Shown: positions 51,170-59,291, counted from the first letter of the stretch. The stretch is DNA of 64,000 nucleotides from Paenibacillus sp. EZ-K15 (GCF_002573715.1 NZ_PDHM01000009.1:22950-86949), one strand, 5' to 3'. Made by a program: numbers and translations. Notes: a model not told the origin generated them from the sequence alone.

Positions 51170-52236
51170 TGAATAAATGGACAAAATTTACGCTTCCGCT
51201 GCTCCAGCCGATTGCCGCGATCATTGTTGGACTGCTCGCCGGGGCCATTGCGATCATGATTGCCGGTGGCGATATCCTGCAGACTTACGCGGAGATGTGG
51301 AAAGGTGCCTTCGGCGGCATGTATTTCTTCACGAATACGTTGTCCCGGGCGACCCCGATTATTCTGATTGGTCTGGGTGCGGCGTTTGCATTCCGTGCAG
51401 GGTTCTTTAACCTTGGTGCCGAAGGTCAGATGGTGTTTGGCGCGCTTTCTGCCGCATTGGTCGGATTGTATATGCCGGGCCCGGGCTGGCTGGTGTGTAT
51501 CGTTGCAATTCTTGCCGGTATTGTTGCAGGTGGATTGTGGTCCGTGATGGCCGGATACTTTGATTCCAGGTTCCGGGTGAACTTGCTGATCTCTACGCTG
51601 CTGCTGAATTATGTGGCCGTATTGTTTGCAGGCTATCTGGTCGCCTATCCGCTGAAGGACCGTTCGGGTTCGGCTGCGATGGCGCAATCCGAAATGCTGG
51701 ATAACAGCGTCTGGCTGCCGAAGCTAATCTCCGGTATGCCGCTGCATGTAGGCTTTGTGCTCGCGGTGCTGGCCGCGTTGATTATATTCGTACTTTTGAA
51801 GCGCTCCGTGATCGGTTACGAGGTACGGATGCTTGGCGGAAATCCGCTGTTTGCTCTGTTTGGCGGGGTTAAGCGCGGGCCGATGATGCTTGGCGCCATG
51901 TTCTTCAGCGGCGGCTTGGCCGGTCTTGGCGGCGCCGTTGAAATTCTGGGCTCTCAGTATCGTTATATCGATGGTGCATTATCTACAGCCGACTATGCCT
52001 GGACGGGCATTATGGCTGCATTGTTGGCAGGATCGCATCCGATCGGCACGCTGATTGCCTCGATCTTTTTGGCCGCGCTGCAGACAGGCGGTATGGGCGT
52101 GGAACGGAATACGGAAGTGCCGCTTGAGGTAGGAGCGATTATCCAAGCCGTGCTGATTCTGTTTATCTCCGCCCGATTCACTTACAGCTTCCTGAAGCGC
52201 AGAAAGGGGAACAAATCCGATGGAACAGCTGTTTGA
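51169..52236 (+). CDS. nucleoside ABC transporter permease 1
   Basis: 355-residue membrane protein of the BPD_transp_2 family with about 8-10 spans. Typical stretch: FAFRAGFFNLGAEGQMVFGALSAA (about 64-87), and MFFSGGLAGLGGAVEILG in the coupling region. It forms the channel with the next gene's product. Translation is coupled both ways: its ATG overlaps the ATPase stop, and the second permease starts 17 bases inside it. Corresponds in order to B. subtilis NupP. Confidence 0.92.
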   Translation: MNKWTKFTLPLLQPIAAIIVGLLAGAIAIMIAGGDILQTYAEMWKGAFGGMYFFTNTLSRATPIILIGLGAAFAFRAGFFNLGAEGQMVFGALSAALVGLYMPGPGWLVCIVAILAGIVAGGLWSVMAGYFDSRFRVNLLISTLLLNYVAVLFAGYLVAYPLKDRSGSAAMAQSEMLDNSVWLPKLISGMPLHVGFVLAVLAALIIFVLLKRSVIGYEVRMLGGNPLFALFGGVKRGPMMLGAMFFSGGLAGLGGAVEILGSQYRYIDGALSTADYAWTGIMAALLAGSHPIGTLIASIFLAALQTGGMGVERNTEVPLEVGAIIQAVLILFISARFTYSFLKRRKGNKSDGTAV

Positions 52237-53143
52237 TCTTGCCTTAATCAACTCGGCCCTCCGGGTGCTCACTCCGATCTTGCTTGCGGCCCTCGGCGGT
52301 GCCCTGTGTTCGCGCGTCGGACTGTTCAACGTCGGTTTGGAAGGCTTTATGCTGCTTGGCGCTTTTTCCGCCGTGGTGGGGAACCACTTCTTTGGCAACG
52401 TCTTTTATGCGATTTTGTTCGCGATTGTGATCGTTTCGATTTTCTCTTTTATATTTGCTTATCTCAGCATCAATCTGCAGGCGAACGTCATTGTGGTCGG
52501 TATCGCGATGAATGCCTTGGCGGCTGGATTGACCACGTTTAGTTTACGGGCTATTTTTGATGTAAAAGGTGCATTTTATGACAATACGATGGTTGGGCTG
52601 CCCAAATGGAACATTCCGATTATCGAGGATATTCCGGTGATCGGTCCGATACTGGCGGGTTTGACGCCGCTCGTTTATCTGTCATTTTTGATTGCCGGTT
52701 TGATGTGGTATTATTTCTATCGCACGAAGAGCGGCTTCCGGTTCCTGGCTGCCGGCGAGAATCCGCTCGCTGCCAAAAGCGTGGGCATACGTGTAAGACG
52801 GTATCAGTATGGAGCCGTGCTGGCGAGCGGTGTGTTGTGTGCGCTTGCCGGTGCCCAGTTGTCGCTTGGACAGGTGACGATGTTTACGGAAGGCATGACG
52901 GCTGGACGGGGCTTTATTGCCCTCGTAGCCACGATGCTGGGCCAATCGGGTCCGCTTGGAGTAACGGCGGCAAGCCTGCTGTTTGGCTTCATGGATGCGC
53001 TCAGCATAAGGTTCCAGGGACTGGCGCTGCCTACGCATTTCACGCAGATGCTGCCTTATGTCGTCACGATTCTGGCGATGTTCTTCTTTAAGGACAAAAG
53101 CTTTCAGCAGGATGCACTGAAGCAGGGCTCAAGTTCCAGATAG
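52220..53143 (+). CDS. nucleoside ABC transporter permease 2
   Basis: 307-residue partner permease of the same family: ALGGALCSRVGLFNVGLEGF near residues 24-43, AANVIVVGIAMNALAAGLTTF-like span, FRFLAAGENPLAAKSVGIRV (ATPase contact), and ALAGAQLSLGQVTMFTEGMT. AAAGGGG before ATG 52220 lies inside the preceding gene. Corresponds in order to NupQ of the B. subtilis guanosine importer. The following Moco-fold gene starts 92 bases later. Confidence 0.92.
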   Translation: MEQLFDLALINSALRVLTPILLAALGGALCSRVGLFNVGLEGFMLLGAFSAVVGNHFFGNVFYAILFAIVIVSIFSFIFAYLSINLQANVIVVGIAMNALAAGLTTFSLRAIFDVKGAFYDNTMVGLPKWNIPIIEDIPVIGPILAGLTPLVYLSFLIAGLMWYYFYRTKSGFRFLAAGENPLAAKSVGIRVRRYQYGAVLASGVLCALAGAQLSLGQVTMFTEGMTAGRGFIALVATMLGQSGPLGVTAASLLFGFMDALSIRFQGLALPTHFTQMLPYVVTILAMFFFKDKSFQQDALKQGSSSR

Positions 53144-53235
53144 GTGCGTACGCTGCGCCGTGACAACAAGAGAATTCGTCATCTTAGACGATCAGCGGAT
53201 GCGAAAGCCGACAAAGCGTTAAGGAGATGAACTTG

Positions 53236-53910
53236 GTGCACAAAAAAGCAGAACGATTGAAAAAAATGAAGCCAGTGGCGGTGGGCAACCTGACCGAGGA
53301 GCAGCGTGCCAAGCTGCCGCCGGGGCAGACGCTGACCGAGAAATTCCCCATTTTGCACGAAGGGGAGGTTCCTCATTACGACATGTCGGAATGGACGCTC
53401 AAGGTATTCGGCGAAGTCGAAGAGGAACGGACGTTTTCTTATGAAGATATCATGGCGATGCCAACGGTGACCGTGAACACCGATATTCACTGTGTCACGC
53501 GCTGGTCCAAATTCGATACGGTTTGGGAGGGAGTCCTGTTCCGGGATTTCCTGGCGGGGCTGAAGATCAAGCCGGATGCCAAATACGTCATGTTTCATGC
53601 CGATCCCGATTATGATACGAATGTACCTATCGAGGATCTGCTCAAGGACGATGTGCTGCTGGCCTATCGCTTTAACGGCGAACCGCTGACGGACAAGCAT
53701 GGCTGGCCGCTGCGCACGGTTGTGCCGCATCGCTACTTCTGGAAGAGCGCCAAATGGCTGCGCGGCATTGAGTTTATGAAGGAAGACCGCCCGGGCTTCT
53801 GGGAACGCAACGGTTTCCACAATGAAGCGGACCCGTTCAAGGAAGAACGGTTTAGCGGCGAGGCACTGGATATACCTGAAGACGAATGGACACATAAGGA
53901 GTTTGACTAA
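53236..53910 (+). CDS. sulfite-oxidase-fold molybdopterin protein, cytoplasmic (YuiH-like)
   Basis: 224 residues with the molybdopterin domain of sulfite oxidases: the Mo-ligating Cys is probably C86 in TDIHCVTRWSKFDTVWEGV, followed by YVMFHADPDYDTNVP, LLAYRFNGEPLTDKHGWPLR and PHRYFWKSAKWLRGIEFM. There is no signal peptide, unlike MsrP or SorA. Substrate unknown. AAGGAG abuts ATG 53227 with no spacing, so the real start is probably TTG 53233 or GTG 53236. It sits two bases before the phosphorylase gene, inside an otherwise nucleoside-related operon. Confidence 0.85.
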   Translation: MHKKAERLKKMKPVAVGNLTEEQRAKLPPGQTLTEKFPILHEGEVPHYDMSEWTLKVFGEVEEERTFSYEDIMAMPTVTVNTDIHCVTRWSKFDTVWEGVLFRDFLAGLKIKPDAKYVMFHADPDYDTNVPIEDLLKDDVLLAYRFNGEPLTDKHGWPLRTVVPHRYFWKSAKWLRGIEFMKEDRPGFWERNGFHNEADPFKEERFSGEALDIPEDEWTHKEFD

Positions 53911-53911
53911 T

Positions 53912-54643
53912 ATGTTGATGCCTATTTTGCAAGTGAACTCAGAGGATATACCTGAATTTGGGATCGTCTGTGGCGATCCCAAGCGTGCGGAGACCATTTC
54001 CCGCAAGCTTACAAACGCGCGCGAACTCGCGTTCAGCCGGGAATACCGCACCTTCGTGGGGACATATGAAGGCGTAGAGCTTGCGGTAACCAGCCACGGC
54101 GTTGGTTGTCCGGGAGCTGCGGTTTGCTTCGAGGAGCTGATCCGCGCGGGGGCGAAAACGCTGATTCGCGTCGGCACGGCCGGATCGTATCGGGCGGATA
54201 TTCCTGCGGGAAGTCTTGTCGTCAGCACCGCGGCGATCCGTACGGATGGCCTGACGAAGCAGCTGGTGCCGGACGGCTTTCCAGCGGTTGCGGACAGCCA
54301 GGTAGCGGAGGCGCTGTACGAATCCGCCCTTGCGATCGGTGAAGGCGTGGTGCGTAAGGGGATTACTGTAACCCTGGACGTGTTCTTTAACGGTGTTGAA
54401 GAAGTACCGCACCAGAAGTATAAAGCAGCGGGAGCGCTTGGCGTAGAGATGGAAATTGCGGCGTTGTACGTCGTTGCGTCGATCCGCGGCGTTCGCGCCG
54501 GTGCGATTGTCGCAATGGACGGCTTTGCCGACGCCGATCTCGCGGCCGAGTACGACCCGAACACGAATGTGGTCGCTGACGCGGTGGAACGCGAGATTAG
54601 CACGGCCTTGCAGGCTGTGGTGAAGCTGGCGAAGCAGGGTTAG
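53912..54643 (+). CDS. nucleoside phosphorylase, NP-I family
   Basis: 243-residue enzyme splitting nucleosides with phosphate into base and ribose-1-phosphate. Motifs: FGIVCGDPKRAETISRKL, VAVTSHGVGCPGAA-like stretch at 69-83, TLIRVGTAGSYRADIPAGSL (phosphate/ribose site) and GVEMEIAALYVVASIRGVRAG (ribose-binding Glu/Met-Glu). The usual SD after the last strand is replaced by MDGF, so I cannot choose between purine and uridine specificity by eye; the operon argues for purine nucleosides. ATG 53912 follows TAAGGAG. Confidence 0.88.
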   Translation: MLMPILQVNSEDIPEFGIVCGDPKRAETISRKLTNARELAFSREYRTFVGTYEGVELAVTSHGVGCPGAAVCFEELIRAGAKTLIRVGTAGSYRADIPAGSLVVSTAAIRTDGLTKQLVPDGFPAVADSQVAEALYESALAIGEGVVRKGITVTLDVFFNGVEEVPHQKYKAAGALGVEMEIAALYVVASIRGVRAGAIVAMDGFADADLAAEYDPNTNVVADAVEREISTALQAVVKLAKQG

Positions 54644-54653
54644 TTAGGGCAAG

Positions 54654-54700
54654 AAAGCCGGATTTCCTGAGCGTAAGCTGCAGGAAACCCGGCTTTTTAT
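54654..54700 (+). terminator. terminator of the nucleoside operon
   Basis: Stem AAAGCCGGATTTCCTG / CAGGAAACCCGGCTTT with one mismatch, 11-base loop, then TTTAT. Confidence 0.88.
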
Positions 54701-54765
54701 TTTGAGTATGATGAATCAGGATGAGTATCAGAAGCTTGCAGTTGCAAATCCAGTCGTACCTATCG

Positions 54766-55236
54766 TTACTGCTTTGGCGGCTGGACCGTGAAGAAGGGAA
54801 CCTTTTCGATTCCGACAGCCCGCACGTAAGTGAATAATTGCCCTTTATGGTGGATTTCGTGGTCGACCATGGTGCCCAGCCACACTTTTCCTGGGACAAC
54901 GAACCCGTTAAAGTCCAGCGGCTGCTCGAGCTGGCTGTCGGACAATTCAGCAAAAACCGCCGTAGTCGATTCGGTTGAAGCTTGCACGATATTTCTAATG
55001 TCATCGATGGTTTCGTACTCGGTGGAAATCGAAGGCGGAGAGAACGAGCCTTTAGCAATGGAGCGCAGGAACATATCCGAGGACGCCGCAATATGAACAG
55101 CTAATGCGCCCAAGGTATAGGCGTTCTCCCACGGTTTATAATCCAAATGCTCGCTCTTTACGTCCTGCAGCAGTTGCAACAAGACCGTACGGTGTCTATG
55201 CCATCGTTCGAATTGCTGTTGACCTTCATGACTCAT
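54766..55236 (-). CDS. DinB-family protein
   Basis: 156 residues; four-helix bundle with candidate metal histidines in ALAVHIAASSD and MVDHEIHHKGQLFTY. WxHRHRTVLLQLLQDV near the start is typical of the family. Related fold to the DinB gene at 30.8 kb but with little sequence in common. Function unknown; some DinB proteins are thiol transferases. The start follows AAGGAGG. Confidence 0.85.
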   Translation of the reverse strand: MSHEGQQQFERWHRHRTVLLQLLQDVKSEHLDYKPWENAYTLGALAVHIAASSDMFLRSIAKGSFSPPSISTEYETIDDIRNIVQASTESTTAVFAELSDSQLEQPLDFNGFVVPGKVWLGTMVDHEIHHKGQLFTYVRAVGIEKVPFFTVQPPKQ

Positions 55237-55430
55237 GATTCATCCTCCTTGATCGATTGCAGAATAAAGTGTTTGAATATGCGCCCGCTTATTCTCGGTT
55301 CATAAAACAATTCGATAAGAAAAAGCGGATTCCTTCCCTATGCGCAAGTTATAGCCAGATGTTGTATTTGATCATTTTGAAAAAAGCAGTTGTAAAAAGA
55401 AAGGAGGCCGTATATACTGAGTTCAATTAG

Positions 55431-55450
55431 TAATTGGTCAATCAATAATA
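55431..55450. promoter_or_regulatory. TetR operator copy 1, before the TetR gene
   Basis: First of three related 20-base sites (TAATTGGTCAATCAATAATA); 18 of 20 bases match the copy at 56086. It lies 32 bases before the TetR start, consistent with autorepression. Confidence 0.7.
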
Positions 55451-55481
55451 AAACTAAATGAGGGAAAGGAGGGTGGTAGAA

Positions 55482-56000
55482 ATGGCTAGAGCGTCAACCT
55501 CTGCGAATCGGCGGAATGATATCGTGGCGGCAGCCATCGAAGTGTTTGCAGAGATCGGATATTACCGCGCGACCACGGCACAGGTTGCCGAACGGGCAGC
55601 GATATCCCAGCCTTACGTCTATCGGTTCTTTACCAAGGAGTCGCTGCTCGTGGAATCGCTGGCTGTTTCCTGGGAGCGCATCGTGAAGGCATTTCAAGCG
55701 GTGATCGAATCCGCTTCTTCAGAGAATCTGGAATTGGGTTTGATTCAGGCTTACGAAGGGATTGTGCAATCGCATCGCAGTGAGATTCTGCTCCAGATGC
55801 AAGCGCAGACGATTCAGGAAGCGTCCATCCGCGAAGCGATGCAGCAGGGAATGAATGAGGTGAAGGATCTCGTGGAGAATGCCTTTGTGCGGGCGGGGTT
55901 TGAGGATGCCGATAAGAAAACCTCCGATTTTCTGGCCCGGGGCATGCTGTGCAATGTAGCCATGGCGATGGATATGCCGAATATGATGCCCATAAGATAG
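55482..56000 (+). CDS. TetR-family regulator
   Basis: 172 residues: DNA-binding domain about 8-58 (IVAAAIEVFAEIGYYRATTA, QVAERAAISQPYVYRFF), then a helical ligand-binding domain ending DMPNMMPIR. I start at ATG 55482, eight bases after AAAGGAGGG; the frame is open eight codons further. Three copies of one operator flank this gene and the following SDR gene, so it probably controls both itself and the reductase. The ligand may be the SDR substrate. Confidence 0.9.
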   Translation: MARASTSANRRNDIVAAAIEVFAEIGYYRATTAQVAERAAISQPYVYRFFTKESLLVESLAVSWERIVKAFQAVIESASSENLELGLIQAYEGIVQSHRSEILLQMQAQTIQEASIREAMQQGMNEVKDLVENAFVRAGFEDADKKTSDFLARGMLCNVAMAMDMPNMMPIR

Positions 56001-56085
56001 ATCATGTCCAGGCGCGTTTTGTGCCACACCGCGTACCGCATGGGTAGTGCGCGGTGGAGGCAGGGCATTTTTTTAAAAGTAATTG

Positions 56086-56105
56086 TAATTGATCAATCAA
56101 TAACA
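56086..56105. promoter_or_regulatory. TetR operator copy 2, before the SDR gene
   Basis: TAATTGATCAATCAATAACA, containing the palindrome ATTGATCAAT; differs from copies 1 and 3 at two positions each. It ends 22 bases before the SDR start. Confidence 0.7.
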
Positions 56106-56127
56106 AAATAAGATGGAGGAGAGATTG

Positions 56128-57126
56128 ATGATGAAAAAAGCGATTGTTTTGGGTGCAACAGGTGGGGTAGGAGCTCCATTAACCGTTGAGCTGGTAAAGC
56201 GTGGGGTCCAAACGGTGGCCTTTGGCCGCTCCTCGAAGAAGCTGAATGAGCTGGCGGAGCAGGTGGACCATTCACCTCTGCTTACGCTGGAAATTGGAGA
56301 TGCTTTTAAACCGGAGGATATTCTAAGAGCCGGGGACGGAGCGGACGTTATATTTCACAGTGCAAACATACCCTATCACGAGATGGAGTCCAGGCTGCTG
56401 CCGCTGGGTGAATCGGTCATGACAGCAGTAGAGAAGCTGGGTGCAAAGGTTGTCGTGATCGATGGAATCTATCCTTATGGCAGACGCTTAATGGAAAAGG
56501 TAACGGAGGATCATCCCAAAAAACCGCATACCCGCAAGGGCAAAGTGAGATTGGCCTACGAGCAATTGATATTCTCGTCGCGTTGGCGTAAGGCAGAACC
56601 TCTTATCGTACGGCTTCCCGACTATTACGGTCCTTCTGCGCAGGCATCTTACCTATCCGTCACGATGGAAGCCATTGCGGCAGGCAAACCGACCGCTTTC
56701 ATCGGCAATATGAGCGTTCCCCGCGAGTACGTCTATTTGCCCGATGCCGCCCGGATGATTGTGGAGATTGCAACAAGGGAGGAGTCCTATGGGCAGAACT
56801 GGCATATCCCCGGACCCGGCGTTATTTCAGGTCATGAGCTGGTGCGTATGGCGCAGCAGGCTGCCGGAAAGCGCAAGACCGTTATGCCGCTGGGACGAAT
56901 CGGGCTATCTTTGATCGGGTTATTCAATCCGGTGATGAAAGAGGTGGTTGAGATGCTGTATTTGACCGAGGAACCTCTAGTGCTGAGCGGTGAAAAATAT
57001 GAACGCTTGATAGGCCCGATTCAATGGACGCCCCATGAGCAGGCAATTACGGCAACGATGAGGAGTGTAATGGACAAACAAGCTCGAGAAGCAGAAGACG
57101 CAAAGCGTAGTGCAGCCACGATATAA
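56128..57126 (+). CDS. NAD(P)-dependent epimerase/dehydratase (extended SDR)
   Basis: 332 residues, cytoplasmic Rossmann enzyme. Nucleotide motif GATGGVGAPLTVELVKRGV (about 10-28; GxxGxxG), then VIFHSANIPYHEM, VVIDGIYPYGRR with the Tyr that usually begins the YxxxK dyad, and VRLPDYYGPSAQASYLSV with REYVYLPDAARM. The YxxxK Lys is not evident (YPYGRRLMEK), so reductase activity is uncertain; some relatives are NmrA-like sensors. GGAGGAG lies seven bases before ATG 56128; a second ATG follows at once. Controlled by the adjacent TetR protein (inference). Confidence 0.85.
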   Translation: MMKKAIVLGATGGVGAPLTVELVKRGVQTVAFGRSSKKLNELAEQVDHSPLLTLEIGDAFKPEDILRAGDGADVIFHSANIPYHEMESRLLPLGESVMTAVEKLGAKVVVIDGIYPYGRRLMEKVTEDHPKKPHTRKGKVRLAYEQLIFSSRWRKAEPLIVRLPDYYGPSAQASYLSVTMEAIAAGKPTAFIGNMSVPREYVYLPDAARMIVEIATREESYGQNWHIPGPGVISGHELVRMAQQAAGKRKTVMPLGRIGLSLIGLFNPVMKEVVEMLYLTEEPLVLSGEKYERLIGPIQWTPHEQAITATMRSVMDKQAREAEDAKRSAATI

Positions 57127-57159
57127 CGATATGATGCAGATGTTTTTTACGAAAAAATG

Positions 57160-57179
57160 TAATTGATTAATCAATAATA
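57160..57179. promoter_or_regulatory. TetR operator copy 3, after the SDR gene
   Basis: TAATTGATTAATCAATAATA; its core ATTGATTAATCAAT is a perfect 14-bp palindrome, the most symmetrical of the three. No intact gene follows within 200 bases; the site may have served the gene whose tail remains downstream. Confidence 0.6.
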
Positions 57180-57185
57180 TCGATA

Positions 57186-57257
57186 TGGTTTTCCAGGCAC
57201 ACGGTCTTGCTCGGTATAACAGCCACTCTGCTGGTGCTGTTCTCCTTGTGGGATTAA
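57186..57257 (+). pseudogene. possible tail fragment of a lost membrane protein gene
   Basis: Read in the frame of TGG 57186, this encodes WFSRH then TVLLGITATLLVLFSLWD and a TAA stop: basic residues, one hydrophobic helix and a clean end, like the last segment of a transporter. There is no start codon, and an operator copy directly precedes it. A terminator follows. It may be what a deletion left between the operator and the 3-prime end. Confidence 0.3.
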
Positions 57258-57268
57258 ATATAGGTAGG

Positions 57269-57303
57269 CACGCTGACTGCGTAGACGGTTGGCGTGTTTT
57301 TTT
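57269..57303 (+). terminator. terminator upstream of the sigma factor gene
   Basis: 9-bp stem CACGCTGAC / GTTGGCGTG with two G-U pairs, 10-base loop and a run of seven T. Confidence 0.75.
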
Positions 57304-57308
57304 ATGGG

Positions 57309-57326
57309 CTCGAAAAAAATTTCGAG
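57309..57326. promoter_or_regulatory. inverted repeat before the sigma factor gene
   Basis: CTCGAAA-AAAA-TTTCGAG, 7-bp arms, between the upstream terminator and the sigma factor start 74 bases later. Candidate operator. GTTATATT at about 57355 could be part of its promoter. Confidence 0.45.
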
Positions 57327-57399
57327 AATATCCATCAGTTTCATTTGCCCAAACGTTATATTAACAGAAAAGACAAAACGAAAAGTGAGAGGTTGGCTA

Positions 57400-57867
57400 A
57401 TGGAAGTATGTGATCTCTATGAAAACCTGAAGGACGATGTCCAGCGTTATGTCAGATCTATCGCCAAGCATGCTTACGAAGCGGATGATCTGGTCCAGGA
57501 TGCCTTTATGAAAGCCATCAAGGAACCGAACCTGGCAGTTCTGCCCCTTCACAAGCAAAAGGCCTGGTTCTTCAGAGTCGTCAAAAATCGCATGATCGAT
57601 ATTAGCCGCCGGGAGAAGCGGCTTGTATCGTGGGAGGATGATCTGGACGTCGCCGAGTTCCCCGTTTCAAGCCGCAATATAGAAATGACGGAATGGCTCG
57701 CCCGTTTGCCGCAATCGCAGAGCGATATCGTGTTTAAGCGCTTTTGGCTCGGGATGTCCAGTCAGGAAATCGGTGAGCAGCTGGGTATGCCAGCAGCCAC
57801 CATTCGGTACAAATTGCAAACCGCCATCAAAAAATTGAGAAAACTATGGGAGGAAGATATGAAATGA
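57400..57867 (+). CDS. ECF-type RNA polymerase sigma factor
   Basis: 155 residues. Region 2 (about 8-75): YVRSIAKHAYEADDLVQDAFMKAI, and KQKAWFFRVVKNRMIDISRR for -10 recognition. Region 4 (about 98-152): LARLPQSQSDIVFKRFWLG, then MSSQEIGEQLGMPAATIRYK for -35 recognition. I start at ATG 57400 after GAGAGG; the open frame upstream lacks a site. No membrane anti-sigma factor is adjacent. Instead the stop overlaps the start of a 402-residue protein (ATGA), so that protein is the natural candidate partner or regulator. Confidence 0.88.
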   Translation: MEVCDLYENLKDDVQRYVRSIAKHAYEADDLVQDAFMKAIKEPNLAVLPLHKQKAWFFRVVKNRMIDISRREKRLVSWEDDLDVAEFPVSSRNIEMTEWLARLPQSQSDIVFKRFWLGMSSQEIGEQLGMPAATIRYKLQTAIKKLRKLWEEDMK

Positions 57868-59072
57868 GCAGAATGATTGAGAACGTAGGGATGCTGGATC
57901 TTACGCAGGCAACGGAGGAAACCGTAACAAGCATCGAACGGATCGGAAACGTGGGACTTGTGATCTACCGGGCAGAGACGGCACACCTGCTCACGCTGTT
58001 GAAAAATGCAGGCAATATCGGCAAGACGCTTGAAATTCCGGAGGGGCACCGTTATTACAGCGGCACGCTGCGATTGGACGAGGAATATTTTCAGCTTCTG
58101 GAGCAGCCGGACCGCGTGTTCGTTAACGGCACGGTCATTATCGATAAAGAAGTATCTCTTGAAGTATTCCAGAACGGTACGCTGCATCTGGTGGTCAACG
58201 GCCAGGTTTATGCTCCCAGGCATCTGGCCGGAGCTGTTACCGCTGCGTTGATCAAAGCGGGAGGAGCCAGTGCGGAAATACACGCGTATCAATACGAGCC
58301 CAGGTTCGAGTCCGGGAAGGTTCAATTGAATAATGCGTACCTGGCCTCCAGCAACGAGCCCATGGAGCTGGTGTTGAACGGCATAGTTCAGTTGGATAAG
58401 GAGCTGGATATGGAGCAGTTCACGGCCCGAATTGAAAGTCTCCGCGTTAACGGCAAGGCGGTTATTCATGAACATCAATCTTCCTATTTTTACGAAAAAT
58501 TGAAAACGATAAACGGCTTGGTCGAGGTGATCCCGGCAGGCTTCGAATATGTAACCAAACCCGTAAGGCTAAACGCGAGAACCGCTCGGCGCTTTAAAGA
58601 CCATAAGCTCTACACGAATAAGCCGCTCATTCTCGAGGCGGACGTCACCCGGGATGCCTTCAGCCAGGCCTTGTCAGAGATACAGTCGACTTCGTTCATC
58701 ATTTGCAGCGAGGAGATCGAGGATCTGGTCTGGGAGCGCTGTCCCAACCTGAACACGGAGATCGTAAGTTATGAGCGGTTGTTTGTTTTCATCAACGGTG
58801 AGGAGACCTGGTCGAGGGATCAGCTGCTGGCTTTGGGGCAGCCGGCTAGCTTTATCGTTGACGGGACGCTGACCTTTGACGATGACGTGACAGAGGAAGA
58901 CATTAAGGCTTCGCTGTCCTCCCTGGATCTTTTCGGCGAAGTCGTTGTAGGGGAAAAAAGAATTAAAGGCATTTTGTACCCTTACCTTCGGGTAAACAAT
59001 GGAAGTATCATAGTGAAGGGGACGGAAGAGGCGCTTGCAGGTATTGGTAATGTCGGAATGTTGTCGCTATAA
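57864..59072 (+). CDS. unrecognised 402-residue repeat protein co-translated with the sigma factor
   Basis: I do not recognise this family. There is no signal peptide and no membrane helix, so it is likely cytoplasmic. Short motifs bracket the chain: ENVGMLDL (about 6-13), IGNVGLVIY (about 27-35), AGNIGKTLEI (about 45-54) and IGNVGMLSL at the very C terminus. Units of roughly 55 residues recur, with the pattern hydrophobic strand, (N/D)G, strand, D, then strand-rich sequence: VFVNGTVIIDKEVSLEVF, LVLNGIVQLDKELDMEQF, FIVDGTLTFDDDVTEEDI. This suggests a beta-solenoid. GGGAGG lies ten bases before ATG 57864, which overlaps the sigma factor stop by four bases. It may bind or scaffold the sigma factor; that is inference from coupling only. 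Confidence 0.75.
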   Translation: MSRMIENVGMLDLTQATEETVTSIERIGNVGLVIYRAETAHLLTLLKNAGNIGKTLEIPEGHRYYSGTLRLDEEYFQLLEQPDRVFVNGTVIIDKEVSLEVFQNGTLHLVVNGQVYAPRHLAGAVTAALIKAGGASAEIHAYQYEPRFESGKVQLNNAYLASSNEPMELVLNGIVQLDKELDMEQFTARIESLRVNGKAVIHEHQSSYFYEKLKTINGLVEVIPAGFEYVTKPVRLNARTARRFKDHKLYTNKPLILEADVTRDAFSQALSEIQSTSFIICSEEIEDLVWERCPNLNTEIVSYERLFVFINGEETWSRDQLLALGQPASFIVDGTLTFDDDVTEEDIKASLSSLDLFGEVVVGEKRIKGILYPYLRVNNGSIIVKGTEEALAGIGNVGMLSL

Positions 59073-59093
59073 AAAGAAATGAGGAATGAAACC

Positions 59094-59291
59094 ATGAATA
59101 TCAATAATGAAGATATTGCCAAACAGCATGTTCGCGATCTCCGTCAGGAATTGGAACGATGCAGGATGGCAACGAAATTGCGCTCTAAACGCAATCAAGC
59201 GGCCAACACCGCAACGACTGCACGTACAGTCGATGGAAAGTGGAAGTCGCTGCTTGAAACCATCATCATGATGGGAAGAAGAATGCTCTAA
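59094..59291 (+). CDS. 65-residue basic protein, third gene of the sigma operon
   Basis: Small basic, helical-looking protein: MNINNEDIAKQHVRDLRQEL, then ERCRMATKLRSKRN with many Lys/Arg, ending ETIIMMGRRML. There is no membrane segment. ATG 59094 follows ATGAGG with proper spacing, 21 bases after the repeat-protein stop, and a terminator follows its own stop. Unrecognised. The charge suggests binding to nucleic acid or to an acidic partner. Confidence 0.65.
   Translation: MNINNEDIAKQHVRDLRQELERCRMATKLRSKRNQAANTATTARTVDGKWKSLLETIIMMGRRML

Noticed and set aside
50815..51687. Minus-strand frame of 290 codons opposite the nucleoside ATPase and permease
   Set aside because: Shadow of conserved plus-strand genes; Arg/His-rich with no domain or start signal.
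53179..54603. Minus-strand frame of 474 codons opposite the Moco-fold and phosphorylase genes
   Set aside because: Both plus-strand genes show clear motifs and ribosome sites; the reverse frame is compositional shadow.
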